A stretch of DNA of 32,368 bases, taken from Candidatus Omnitrophota bacterium (GTDB lineage: Bacteria; Omnitrophota; Gorgyraeia; Gygaellales; Profunditerraquicolaceae). The stretch spans positions 1 to 32,368 of the forward strand of contig JADHWA010000005.1 in assembly GCA_016783715.1 (NCBI GenBank). The letters are read 5' to 3'. Shown here in pieces: positions 8,341-16,437 of the stretch (its first letter is position 1; each line of letters begins with the position of its first letter). The notes under the pieces are model-generated. The model ran no database searches and had not been told where the DNA came from. It worked only from the letters and a program-made list of their open reading frames with translations. A program made the translations under genes and the position numbers.

Positions 8341-8346
8341 TATAAT
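8341..8346 (+). promoter_or_regulatory. -10 box upstream of RNA copy 2 and carB
   Basis: A perfect TATAAT lies 10 bases before the GTGAAGCTC start of copy 2, so a transcript would begin almost exactly at the element. No good -35 hexamer is seen at the right distance. With no terminator before carB, copy 2 would form part of the carB leader. Confidence 0.45.
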
Positions 8347-8355
8347 TCTTCTCCA

Positions 8356-8479
8356 GTGAAGCTCAACGACCTAACGGTCGTAGCATATTTAAGTTGCTTC
8401 GGTGAATCCCGCCGAAGCAGTATCTGCCCGGCATTCATCTACGGCCTTACGGCCGTAGCTTTCTGTGTATGCGGGTAAG
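8356..8479 (+). ncRNA. structured RNA-like element, copy 2, in the carB leader
   Basis: This is the second, shorter version of the element at 8116-8287, with the same opening (GTGAAGCTC), the same closing GGGTAAG and the same three hairpins. Hairpin 1 is ACGACC/GGTCGT (8366-8381), a different sequence from copy 1 but still paired. Hairpin 2 is TGCTTCGGTG/CGCCGAAGCA (8395-8419), where a C-to-T change becomes a G-U pair. Hairpin 3 is CTACGGCC/GGCCGTAG with loop TTAC (8439-8458), again changed in a pair-preserving way. It ends 90 bases before carB with no terminator between, so it could be a cis-regulatory leader. No known riboswitch class is recognised. Confidence 0.5.
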
Positions 8480-8569
8480 CAAATCAAACCCAATTAAGAC
8501 GCATACCAAAGAAACATTTATGGACTACGGTATTACTAATCTTAAATCCATCAAAATAAGAGGAGCACT

Positions 8570-11500
8570 ATGCCTAGAAGAGATGACATAAAGAAGGTGC
8601 TAATTATCGGCTCAGGCCCAATTATTATCGGACAGGCCTGTGAATTTGACTACTCAGGAACCCAGGCCTGCAAAGCCCTGAAAGAAGAGGGCTATGAGGT
8701 AGTCCTGGTTAATTCAAACCCTGCCACGATCATGACTGATCCCGGTATGGCGCATAAGACCTATATTGAGCCGTTGACAATCGGGTATCTTGAAAAAATC
8801 ATAGAGAAAGAGCGACCGGATGCCCTGCTGCCTAACTTAGGAGGCCAGACCGGACTAAATCTTTCTTCAAGCCTCTACAAGTCAGGGATACTGGATAAAT
8901 ACGGGGTTAAGGTCATCGGCGTCAAGATTGACGCTATTGAGCGCGGCGAGGACCGCCTGGTATTCAAAGAAACAATGCAAAAGCTAGGGCTGGAGCTCCC
9001 TAAGTCAGAGATATGCTACTCAGTTGAAGGGGCCGAGAAGATCGCTGAAGTAATGAAATATCCGGCTGTGATCAGGCCGGCTTATACAATGGGCGGAACC
9101 GGAGGAGGGATAGCCTATAACGTCGAGGAGCTCAGGACGATCGTAACCAGAGGCCTTGCGGCAAGCCTGGTAGGCCAGGTGCTGATAGAGGAGTCTGTTA
9201 TCGGGTGGGAGGAGCTTGAGCTGGAGGTAGTCCGGGATCAAAAAGATCAAAAAATCACCGTCTGCTTCATTGAAAATATAGACGCTATGGGGGTGCATAC
9301 CGGAGACAGTTTTTGCGTAGCACCAATGCTCACCGTCCCGGAAAAATTACAAAAAAGAATGCAGGATGCCTCTTATAAAATCGTCGATGCAATCGGGGTT
9401 ATCGGAGGGACTAATATCCAGTTTGCCCATAACCTTGAGGATGACCGGCTGGTAGTTATTGAGATAAACCCTAGGACTTCGCGCTCTTCGGCCCTGGCAT
9501 CTAAAGCAACCGGATTTCCAATCGCCTGGATCTCTACAAAACTGGCAACCGGGATTACCATGGATGAGATACCTTACTGGAAAGAGGGGACACTCGAAAA
9601 ATACAAGCCAAGCGGAAAATATGTGGTAATAAAATTTGCCCGCTGGGCATTTGAAAAATTCCCTCAGGCAAAAGATATTCTCGGCACGCAGATGAAGGCC
9701 GTAGGCGAAGTAATGAGTATCGGCAAGACCTTTAAGGAAGCATTTCAAAAATCTATCCGTTCCCTTGAAATCAAAAGATACGGGCTTGGAGGAGCAAAAA
9801 ACTTTAAAAGCCTTTCCCTGGAAAAGATCAAAGGAAAGCTTAGATTCCCTTCCAGTGAAAGGATCTTTCTGATCTATGAGGCATTAAGAAAAGGAATGGC
9901 GGTCGAAGAGCTTTACAAGATAACCCATATCGGCAGATGGTTCCTTACACAGACCAAAGAGTTGGTGGAGTTCGAGGAAGAATTGCTTAAGTCCTCATGG
10001 TCAAATCTTACCGATAGCGCACTAATTAAGGCAAAGGAGTGGGGATTTTCAGACAGATATCTGGCGGGGCTCTTTAAGATAAAGGAAAAGGAAGTAAGGG
10101 AGAGGCGGCTTGCTCTGGGGAAAAGGGCAGTTTTTGAACCGGTGCCTGTAAGCGGAGTTAATGATGCAGCTTATTATTATTCGACTTACTGCAACGATAA
10201 AGATACCGTGGCGGTATCCCCAAATAAGAAGATTATGGTTTTAGGCGGAGGCCCTAATAGAATCGGGCAGGGGATTGAATTCGATTATACCTGTGTCCAT
10301 GCTGCCTATACCTTGCGCGATGAAGGCTATGAGTCGATTATGGTCAACTGTAACCCCGAGACAGTCTCTACTGATTACGACACCTCCAATAAGCTCTATT
10401 TTGAACCGCTGACCGTAGAGGATGTCCTGGCGATCTACGAAAAAGAAAAGCCCGAAGGAGCAATTGTGCAGTTTGGCGGACAGACCCCGCTTAACATAGC
10501 CCAAGAATTAAAGGATAATGGCGTCAAGATTCTGGGAACTTCACCGGAAAGCATCAGTTTTGCAGAAGATAGGAAGCATTTCCGCCAGAAGATGATAGCG
10601 CTTGGCATACCTCAACCAGAGAGTGATACGGCAATGTCGCTGAATGAGGCGATAGAAACCGCCAAAAAGATAGGATACCCCCTGATGGTCAGGCCATCCT
10701 TTGTTCTAGGGGGGCGGGGTATGGAGGTTATCTACGATGAGGAGATGCTAAAGATTTACGCAGAAGAAGCCATTCGGGTAAACCCGGAGCACCCGATGTT
10801 GATCGACCGGTTCTTAGAGCATGCCATCGAGGCAGAAGTAGATGCGCTCTGCGACGGCGAAAATACTTTTGTTGCCTCGGTTATGGAGCATATCGAATAC
10901 GCCGGAGTTCATTCCGGAGATTCGGCATGCACCATCCCCACCAGGACGATATCAAAGAAATCTCTTGATCTGATCGAAAAATATACCGCGGCGGTCGCTA
11001 AAGAGCTGGGGACGGTTGGCTTAATCAATATCCAGTACGCGATATGTAGCGATAAGGTCTATATCCTGGAAGCCAACCCTCGGGCATCACGAACAGTGCC
11101 ATTAGTATCCAAAATAACAGGTATGCCTATAGCCCGCATAGCCACTCAATTAATGCTTGGTAAAAAGCTGAAGGATTTTCCGGAATTAAAGAAATCCGAA
11201 TTAAAGCACGTAGGGGTAAAGGAAGCAGTATTTCCTTTTAACATGTTCCCGGAAGTTGACCCGGTATTGGGTCCGGAGATGCGCGCCACAGGAGAAGTCA
11301 TGGGAATTGCCGAGACCTTCGGACTTGCCTTTTATAAGGCTCAGGAGGCAGTCGGCGCAAAGCTGCCCTTAGAGGGGAAGGTACTACTGACAGTAGCCGA
11401 CAAAGATAAGCACGAACTAATCCCCCTGGCAAAAAGGATAGAGAAGCTTGGTTTTAAGATTTACGCAACGGAGAATACAAGCCGCCTTCTAGAGAACAAA

Positions 11501-11800
11501 GGCGTAAAGAACACCCGGATAAAAAAGCTTCATGAAGGCAGGCCCAATATCGTCGATGCCATAAAGAACAATGATATCCAGCTCATAGTAAACACCCCTA
11601 TCGGCAGAGATAGCAAATATGACGACAGCTATATACGCAGGATGGCGATACAAAAGAAAATACCTTATATCACCTCTATTGCCGCAACCGAGGCCAGCAT
11701 TGAAGGAATCGAAGCCGCCAAGACCAAAGAAATCGAGGTAAAACCGCTACAAAGTTTCTATACAAAAGAGGTCGAGGAAACGGTAAAAGACATCCTATAA
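8570..11800 (+). CDS. carB: carbamoyl-phosphate synthase large subunit
   Basis: CarB makes carbamoyl phosphate from bicarbonate, ammonia and two ATP, feeding pyrimidine and arginine synthesis. Both homologous halves are intact. The first has IIGSGPIIIGQACEFDYSG at its start and its nucleotide-grasp loop RPAYTMGGTGGG from residue 169. The second has VLGGGPNRIGQGIEFDY and the matching loop RPSFVLGGRGME from residue 708. The substrate-binding EINPR and EANPRASR motifs and the C-terminal MGS-like allosteric domain (from about residue 935) are present. Length 1076 aa equals the bacterial norm. AGAGGAGCACT precedes the ATG. The glutaminase subunit carA is not in the window; upstream sit only hairpin-rich RNA-like elements. 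Confidence 0.97.
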   Translation: MPRRDDIKKVLIIGSGPIIIGQACEFDYSGTQACKALKEEGYEVVLVNSNPATIMTDPGMAHKTYIEPLTIGYLEKIIEKERPDALLPNLGGQTGLNLSSSLYKSGILDKYGVKVIGVKIDAIERGEDRLVFKETMQKLGLELPKSEICYSVEGAEKIAEVMKYPAVIRPAYTMGGTGGGIAYNVEELRTIVTRGLAASLVGQVLIEESVIGWEELELEVVRDQKDQKITVCFIENIDAMGVHTGDSFCVAPMLTVPEKLQKRMQDASYKIVDAIGVIGGTNIQFAHNLEDDRLVVIEINPRTSRSSALASKATGFPIAWISTKLATGITMDEIPYWKEGTLEKYKPSGKYVVIKFARWAFEKFPQAKDILGTQMKAVGEVMSIGKTFKEAFQKSIRSLEIKRYGLGGAKNFKSLSLEKIKGKLRFPSSERIFLIYEALRKGMAVEELYKITHIGRWFLTQTKELVEFEEELLKSSWSNLTDSALIKAKEWGFSDRYLAGLFKIKEKEVRERRLALGKRAVFEPVPVSGVNDAAYYYSTYCNDKDTVAVSPNKKIMVLGGGPNRIGQGIEFDYTCVHAAYTLRDEGYESIMVNCNPETVSTDYDTSNKLYFEPLTVEDVLAIYEKEKPEGAIVQFGGQTPLNIAQELKDNGVKILGTSPESISFAEDRKHFRQKMIALGIPQPESDTAMSLNEAIETAKKIGYPLMVRPSFVLGGRGMEVIYDEEMLKIYAEEAIRVNPEHPMLIDRFLEHAIEAEVDALCDGENTFVASVMEHIEYAGVHSGDSACTIPTRTISKKSLDLIEKYTAAVAKELGTVGLINIQYAICSDKVYILEANPRASRTVPLVSKITGMPIARIATQLMLGKKLKDFPELKKSELKHVGVKEAVFPFNMFPEVDPVLGPEMRATGEVMGIAETFGLAFYKAQEAVGAKLPLEGKVLLTVADKDKHELIPLAKRIEKLGFKIYATENTSRLLENKGVKNTRIKKLHEGRPNIVDAIKNNDIQLIVNTPIGRDSKYDDSYIRRMAIQKKIPYITSIAATEASIEGIEAAKTKEIEVKPLQSFYTKEVEETVKDIL

Positions 11801-11854
11801 TCAGAAACAAGTGGATGTCTTGATTAGATAGATTTAAAAAAAACAGATTACAGT

Positions 11855-11896
11855 GATTACAGGATTAAAGTGATGAATGTTTTAATCTCTGTAATC
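11855..11896 (+). repeat. inverted repeat between carB and guaAb
   Basis: GATTACAGGATTAAA (11855-11869) pairs with TTTAATCTCTGTAATC (11881-11896) with one bulged base and an 11-base loop. Further GATTAC/GTAATC fragments continue to about 11934. The element looks like an intergenic repeat of the GATTAC type rather than a terminator, as no T-run follows. Confidence 0.6.
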
Positions 11897-11961
11897 TAAC
11901 AAAATCACAGTAATCAGGCATAATCAATGGTAATCCTGAGGATTATACCAGGAGGTAAGTT

Positions 11962-12930
11962 ATGGTAAGCATTAAGGAGATAAAAGCAGTAGACTTAAAC
12001 CCGCAGGATTTTATAAACCAGAAGGCTGATGAGATCTCGAAAGCGGTGGGTGACGGCGTTGCGATCAACGCACTCTCAGGAGGCGTTGACTCCTCCGCTG
12101 TAACCATGCTAGGACATAAGGCGCTAGGGAGAAGGCTTAAAACCTACTTCATTGACAACGGCATTATGCGTAAAGATGAACCGCAAAAAATAGCCGCGCT
12201 CTTTAAGGGCCTGGGCGTCGATGTTGAGATTATCGATGCCAGGGATAAATTTTTTAAGGCTTTAAAGGGTATAACCGACCCAGAGGAGAAGAGAGAGGCA
12301 GTTACACAGACCTTTTATAAGGATGTATTTGGAAAACTGGTTAAGCAGAGCAACGCGAAATACCTGCTTCAGGGAACTATCCTTACTGATGTCGATGAGA
12401 CGGTCGCCGGCATCAAAAGGCAGCATAATGTCTTTGAGCAGCTCGGAATAGACCCTAAAGAGGCGTTTGGATATAAGATCCTTGAGCCCCTGGTGCAACT
12501 GCGCAAAGACGGTGTGCGAAAAGTTGCGGCTGCTTCAGGGCTGCCTGAATCATCGTTTAACCGCATGCCTTTCCCGGGACCGGCTTTGGCGGCAAGAGTA
12601 ATAGGAGAGGTGACCCCTGAAAAAATCGAGACCGCCCGAAGTGCAACCTCGATATTAGAGGAGGAGTTATCCTCAATAGAGGCCTTCCAGTATATGGCTA
12701 TCCTGCATGAAGACAGGGTCACCGGCATGCGCAACGGAAAAAGAGAGTTCGGAAATCAGATTGAGATCAGATGCTGGGACAGCCTGGACGCAAGAACCGC
12801 CACACCCACTGACCTTCCATACGCTACTCTGCGGAAATTAGCAGATAGAATGGTACAGGAGGTCCCTGGTGTCGTAAGCGTCACTTATCATATAGCTACC
12901 AAGCCGCCATCGACGATGGAAGTAGTTTAA
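11962..12930 (+). CDS. guaAb: GMP synthase ATP-pyrophosphatase subunit (stand-alone, GuaAb type)
   Basis: This subunit adenylates XMP and aminates it to GMP using ammonia from a glutaminase partner. The PP-loop SGGVDSS lies at residues 39-45, and the GuaA signatures FPGPALAARVIGEVT and the C-terminal KPPSTMEVV dimerisation/XMP-binding tail are present. At 322 aa it has only the ATP-PPase and dimerisation domains. The N-terminal glutaminase domain of most bacterial GuaA is absent, as in archaeal two-subunit enzymes. Several usually conserved stretches differ: the IKSHHNV segment reads IKRQHNV and the PGPGL motif reads PGPAL, so function as GMP synthase is likely but not certain. AGGAGG eight bases upstream supports the ATG start. 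Confidence 0.8.
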   Translation: MVSIKEIKAVDLNPQDFINQKADEISKAVGDGVAINALSGGVDSSAVTMLGHKALGRRLKTYFIDNGIMRKDEPQKIAALFKGLGVDVEIIDARDKFFKALKGITDPEEKREAVTQTFYKDVFGKLVKQSNAKYLLQGTILTDVDETVAGIKRQHNVFEQLGIDPKEAFGYKILEPLVQLRKDGVRKVAAASGLPESSFNRMPFPGPALAARVIGEVTPEKIETARSATSILEEELSSIEAFQYMAILHEDRVTGMRNGKREFGNQIEIRCWDSLDARTATPTDLPYATLRKLADRMVQEVPGVVSVTYHIATKPPSTMEVV

Positions 12931-12951
12931 AGATAAAAATCCTTACCAAAA

Positions 12952-12989
12952 CCCCTTGATTCCGGAAGCAGCGGATCAGGGGGTTTTTT
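12952..12989 (+). terminator. intrinsic terminator after guaAb
   Basis: CCCCTTGATTCCG (12952-12964) pairs with CGGATCAGGGG (12972-12982) with one bulge, followed by six Ts (12984-12989). It is a strong terminator, 21 bases after the guaAb stop, ending the carB/guaAb segment. Confidence 0.88.
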
Positions 12990-12990
12990 C

Positions 12991-13057
12991 TTGACAATAG
13001 TAGAATTTTATGATAATTATATTTTTAAATGAGCATATGAGTATATAGGAATATACT
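12991..13057 (+). promoter_or_regulatory. promoter region and inverted repeat before the ATP-grasp operon
   Basis: A perfect TTGACA (12991-12996) directly follows the guaAb terminator. GATAAT lies 15 bases downstream (13012-13017), a short but usable spacing. The leader then holds AGTATAT (13040-13046) paired with ATATACT (13051-13057) around AGGA, a possible operator or small hairpin. This would start the eight-gene operon that ends at 21358. Confidence 0.5.
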
Positions 13058-13090
13058 AATAAATAACTGTATATTTATAGGAGATCACAG

Positions 13091-14119
13091 ATGAAAATTG
13101 GCATAACGTATAACCTCAAGGAAAATGTTTTGCCGGAAGGAGAATTAGACAGCGAACAAGTAGAAGAATTTGACTCACCGCAGACGATTAACGCGATATG
13201 CGCAGTATTCGAAGCATACGGTTTTAAAACAACGAGGCTGGGCGGAGAAACAAATATCATTGAAAAGATAAAAACAGAAAAGCCCAGTTTTGTATTTAAT
13301 ATCGCAGAAGGATACTGGGGGCGAAACCGGGAGGGGCAAATCCCTACTATCTTAGAGATAATGAACATGCCTTATTCAGGATCTGATCCTCTGACACTTG
13401 CATTAACCCTTGATAAGGTTATGGCAAAAAAGATACTCCGCATGAAAGGGATCCCTACTCCGAAATTTGCCGTTATTAAAAAATGGGGTGAATTAATAAA
13501 TATAGAGAATAGGCTTACTTACCCCCTTGTGGTAAAGCCAGCATGGGAAGGATCAAGTAAGGGCATATACTCCACATCTGTCTCGAATAGCAGAAATGAA
13601 TTGCGCAAGAGCGTGCAGAAGCTTTTTGAAAGGTATGCTGGTCAACCTATTCTGGTTGAGGAATTTATACGTGGAAGAGAAATTACCGTGGGGGTCCTGG
13701 GAAACAGTCCTGCAAAAATTATGGGCCTCATGGAGATAAAGATGAAGGGCGGAGATGAGGACAACTTCATATACTGCCTGGAGACCAAAAGAGATTGGCT
13801 TAAAAAAGTAGAATATATAATCCCGCCCAGAATTGAAAAAAAGCTCCATTATGCCTTAAGCCACAACGCCCTTACGGCCTTCAGGGAATTCGGCTGTAGA
13901 GATGTTGCCAGGATTGATTTTCGAATAGGCAGAGATAACCAACCATATCTGATAGACATTAATCCTCTGCCTGGCCTTACACCCGGATATTCTGATTTGG
14001 TAATTATGACCCAAATGTCCGGAATAAATTACAGCCAGCTGATTTTCTCGATCCTCAACACTGCATTTTCACGTTATGGAATAAGCAGCAATATCACTAA
14101 ATTAACTAAGGTCGCTTGA
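13091..14119 (+). CDS. D-alanine-D-alanine ligase-like ATP-grasp enzyme
   Basis: An ATP-grasp ligase of the Ddl superfamily, which joins an amino acid carboxylate to an amine through an acyl phosphate. Landmarks: FNIAEGYWGRNREGQIPT and NMPYSGSDPLTLALTLDKVM in the N-terminal half, VVKPAWEGSSKGI as the nucleotide-binding lid, LVEEFIRGREITVGVLG, and DINPLPGLTP as the metal-binding end motif. The N-terminal region departs from housekeeping Ddl (GRNREGQ instead of the usual GEDG), so the substrates may not be D-alanine. Length 342 aa is Ddl-like. It heads an operon with a second ATP-grasp gene and an S66 carboxypeptidase, suggesting ligation of a small peptide or cell-wall precursor. AGGAG precedes the ATG. 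Confidence 0.8.
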   Translation: MKIGITYNLKENVLPEGELDSEQVEEFDSPQTINAICAVFEAYGFKTTRLGGETNIIEKIKTEKPSFVFNIAEGYWGRNREGQIPTILEIMNMPYSGSDPLTLALTLDKVMAKKILRMKGIPTPKFAVIKKWGELINIENRLTYPLVVKPAWEGSSKGIYSTSVSNSRNELRKSVQKLFERYAGQPILVEEFIRGREITVGVLGNSPAKIMGLMEIKMKGGDEDNFIYCLETKRDWLKKVEYIIPPRIEKKLHYALSHNALTAFREFGCRDVARIDFRIGRDNQPYLIDINPLPGLTPGYSDLVIMTQMSGINYSQLIFSILNTAFSRYGISSNITKLTKVA

Positions 14120-14121
14120 AT

Positions 14122-15126
14122 ATGAAAAAATATGATTTCGCCTTAGCCTGGGACGGCAATAACACAGAAAAGTTCATCAAATGGATTAAGCGCGAATGCG
14201 CTGCGCGCACACTGAATTTCATTCTGATCGACGAAAGCAATGTTTCTCGAGTAATCAAAAACCTTGAAAAAGGAAAAATCAAGATCAATTTTCTTCTTGA
14301 TACAGCAGCGGACTATTATATACCAAAAGACCCCTTTACAAGGCTCTGCTATGCCGCCAAAGACGCTGAGGGCTTTGTGGCCTGTGATCCCGATGATGCC
14401 AGGCAGGCTTCTAATAAGGCGGTAACTCACTACGACCTGCTGGATGCCCACATCCCGGTTCCCTATACGGTAGTGGTACGCAACTGGGAACCAGATAACT
14501 TCAAGTTAAGTAAAGAGGAATTAAAAAAGCTTGGGAGGCCATTTATCATAAAGCCGGCAAGCGGATTCGGCCAAAAAGGGGTAGTAAAGGATGCTACCGG
14601 GTCGATCGTGGAGATCGCTAAGGCGCGGCACTTTAATAGGGGGGATAACTTCCTTTTACAGGAAAAAATAGAGCCTTATTCACTAGGAGAGAATCAGGGA
14701 TGGTTCCGGGTGTATTTTTTGTTTGGCGAAATAATTCCCTGCTGGTGGAATACGGAAACCGGCTGGTACAAACACGTTACTTTAAGAGAAATGTATAACT
14801 ACCGGCTACTGCCGCTTGCAAGAATAATCTCTGAAATAGCCAGGATAACCGATATGGATTTCTTCTCTTCGGAGATAGCAATGACAATTAATCAGAATAA
14901 GGAAAAGAAGTTTGTCGCCATTGACTATGTAAACGACCAGCCGGAACTCTGCGTGCGCTCAGAAAAGTTTAACGGCGGATTTGTTGGAGGACCCGTATCT
15001 GATGTTGTAGAGCATATAGCAGAAAAGGTGGTCGAGATCGCCTGGAGGATGTCAAGGGGCCTGCCGACGGGAATTAATCGCTCAATATGGCTGAACAAGG
15101 CAAGGACCGAAGATGAAAGTATTTAA
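14122..15126 (+). CDS. ATP-grasp domain protein of unknown substrate
   Basis: This 334-aa protein shows ATP-grasp features: RPFIIKPASGFGQKGV as the nucleotide-binding lysine/glycine loop, NFLLQEKIEPY as the second strand with its glutamates, and FVAIDYVNDQPEL at the C-terminal metal-binding position. The N-terminal part (about 1-110) is a pre-ATP-grasp alpha/beta domain with no recognised family. The C-terminal motif lacks the usual E/D-x-N-x-P, reading DYVNDQP instead, so activity and substrate are uncertain. I start it at ATG 14122, just after the upstream TGA, rather than TTG 14116. Its end overlaps the S66 peptidase by 14 bases. With its two neighbours it looks like a dedicated ligase/peptidase set. 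Confidence 0.72.
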   Translation: MKKYDFALAWDGNNTEKFIKWIKRECAARTLNFILIDESNVSRVIKNLEKGKIKINFLLDTAADYYIPKDPFTRLCYAAKDAEGFVACDPDDARQASNKAVTHYDLLDAHIPVPYTVVVRNWEPDNFKLSKEELKKLGRPFIIKPASGFGQKGVVKDATGSIVEIAKARHFNRGDNFLLQEKIEPYSLGENQGWFRVYFLFGEIIPCWWNTETGWYKHVTLREMYNYRLLPLARIISEIARITDMDFFSSEIAMTINQNKEKKFVAIDYVNDQPELCVRSEKFNGGFVGGPVSDVVEHIAEKVVEIAWRMSRGLPTGINRSIWLNKARTEDESI

Positions 15127-16057
15127 TGCATTTAAAAAACCCCGCCGTCTTAAAAGAGGCGATACTATTGGCATTGTAGCACCGGCCTGGACATTTGACC
15201 GCAGTAATTTTATCAAAGGCCTTAAAAAACTAAGTGACCTTGGCTTTAAAATAAAATATGATCCTTCGATTTTTCATGAGTACTGGTCAATGGCAGGCCA
15301 TGACCGGGAGAGGGCAGAGCAGATCAACCGCATGTTTGCCGACAGGCAGGTAAAAGCGATATTCTGCGCCAAGGCAGGATATGGCTCACTCAGAACCCTT
15401 CCTTATTTAGATAAAAAGATCATAAAAAAGAATCCCAAGATTTTTGTAGGCTACAGCGATATAACCATACTTCTATCCTACTTGCAGAAGATAGGCAGAA
15501 TGGTAGTCTTTCACGGCCCGGTCGTATCTGGAGAGATATGCGAAGGGATGAACCCGATTACTTTTAAACACCTATTGCGCGCAATCATGAAGCCATACAA
15601 ACTAGGGCAGATGAAATTCAGCAGCCTAAAATCTCTGCGGCCCGGTAAGGCTAATGGTATTTTGGTTGGCGGAAACATGTCTTTGATTGTAAGTAGTATA
15701 GGCACCAGCTATGAGATCAATACTGATAATAAAATACTCTTCCTGGAAGATGTAGGAGAAGATTTGGAGACAATCGATAATTACCTGATGCATCTTAAAC
15801 TGGCGAAGAAATTCCAAAAAGTAAAAGGTATCATATTCGGCAGGATGATCGGATGCGTTGATCATTCTGGTAAAAAATATACCATTAAGCATATATTAAA
15901 TGATATACTGGGAGATCTGGATATTCCAATAATATACGGATTTCCGTCAGGACACAGGATATTCAAAGATATCAACATTACTCTCCCTTTTGGTGTATCA
16001 GTTACTTTAGACGGCTACAAGACAAAACTGATAATCAACCGGGCAGCGGTTAAATAA
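15113..16057 (+). CDS. S66 family LD-carboxypeptidase (LdcA/MccF-like)
   Basis: S66 serine peptidases remove a terminal residue across an L-D or amide bond; LdcA trims murein tetrapeptides in the cytoplasm, and MccF cleaves microcin C. The catalytic triad is visible as S92 (AGYGS), E212 (FLEDVGED) and H281 (FPSGHR), in the order and spacing of the family. The start RRLKRGDTIGIVAPAW is the typical first strand. Length 314 aa is normal, and no signal peptide is seen, so it acts in the cytoplasm. It overlaps the upstream ATP-grasp gene, implying action on the same peptide. Murein recycling is the default role; self-protection or turnover of a small peptide is possible. Confidence 0.88.
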   Translation: MKVFNAFKKPRRLKRGDTIGIVAPAWTFDRSNFIKGLKKLSDLGFKIKYDPSIFHEYWSMAGHDRERAEQINRMFADRQVKAIFCAKAGYGSLRTLPYLDKKIIKKNPKIFVGYSDITILLSYLQKIGRMVVFHGPVVSGEICEGMNPITFKHLLRAIMKPYKLGQMKFSSLKSLRPGKANGILVGGNMSLIVSSIGTSYEINTDNKILFLEDVGEDLETIDNYLMHLKLAKKFQKVKGIIFGRMIGCVDHSGKKYTIKHILNDILGDLDIPIIYGFPSGHRIFKDINITLPFGVSVTLDGYKTKLIINRAAVK

Positions 16058-16091
16058 AGGCATTTTTTTAGATTAAGATGAGGTATCTATA

Positions 16092-16427
16092 ATGAATATT
16101 AGGAGGGTTCGTCAGATACTTAAATCATTCGCAGATGACACCAGATTACGGATCCTCAGTCTTCTCGATCATGGCGATCTGACTGTATCCCAGATGTGCC
16201 GGATACTGAGGAAGAACCAGTCCAATCTTTCAAAACATCTTATGCGGCTGCGGCTGACTGGCCTGGTAGGGGATCGCCGTGAGAGCCTAAATGTCTACTA
16301 CCACCTCACAAACCCCAAAGATCCTTCACTTAAAAAATTGCTCAGATCTGTTATTGATTCACTTTCAGGCCTAGAAATTTTTAAACAGGATGTATGCCGG
16401 CTTAAAACATTAAAAACGAAAGGTTAA
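16092..16427 (+). CDS. ArsR-family winged-helix regulator
   Basis: A 111-aa winged-helix protein with the ArsR pattern: FADDTRLRILSLL in helix 2, TVSQMCRILRKNQSNLSKHLMRL across the helix-turn-helix (about residues 31-54), then GLVGDRRESLNVYYHL as the wing. Only one cysteine occurs in the recognition region (C36) and another near the C-terminus (C99), so the classical metal-binding CxC pair is missing and the signal is unlikely to be arsenic. It sits inside an operon between the S66 peptidase and MscS, where it may regulate its own operon. A weak GATGAGG precedes the start. Confidence 0.88.
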   Translation: MNIRRVRQILKSFADDTRLRILSLLDHGDLTVSQMCRILRKNQSNLSKHLMRLRLTGLVGDRRESLNVYYHLTNPKDPSLKKLLRSVIDSLSGLEIFKQDVCRLKTLKTKG

Positions 16428-16437
16428 TCTCGGACAG

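Noticed and set aside
8519-8590. A 23-codon frame in the carB leader, as a possible leader peptide
   Set aside because: It has no ribosome-binding site, overlaps the carB start in another frame, and has no run of regulatory codons.
9347-9748. Long minus-strand open frames opposite carB and other genes
   Set aside because: They lie wholly inside strongly conserved plus-strand genes, lack ribosome-binding sites and show no domain; they are shadows of codon bias.
15113-16057. Definite assignment of the S66 peptidase as microcin C immunity (MccF)
   Set aside because: No microcin precursor peptide, adenylating ThiF-like enzyme or exporter is encoded nearby; only the general S66 family call is supported.
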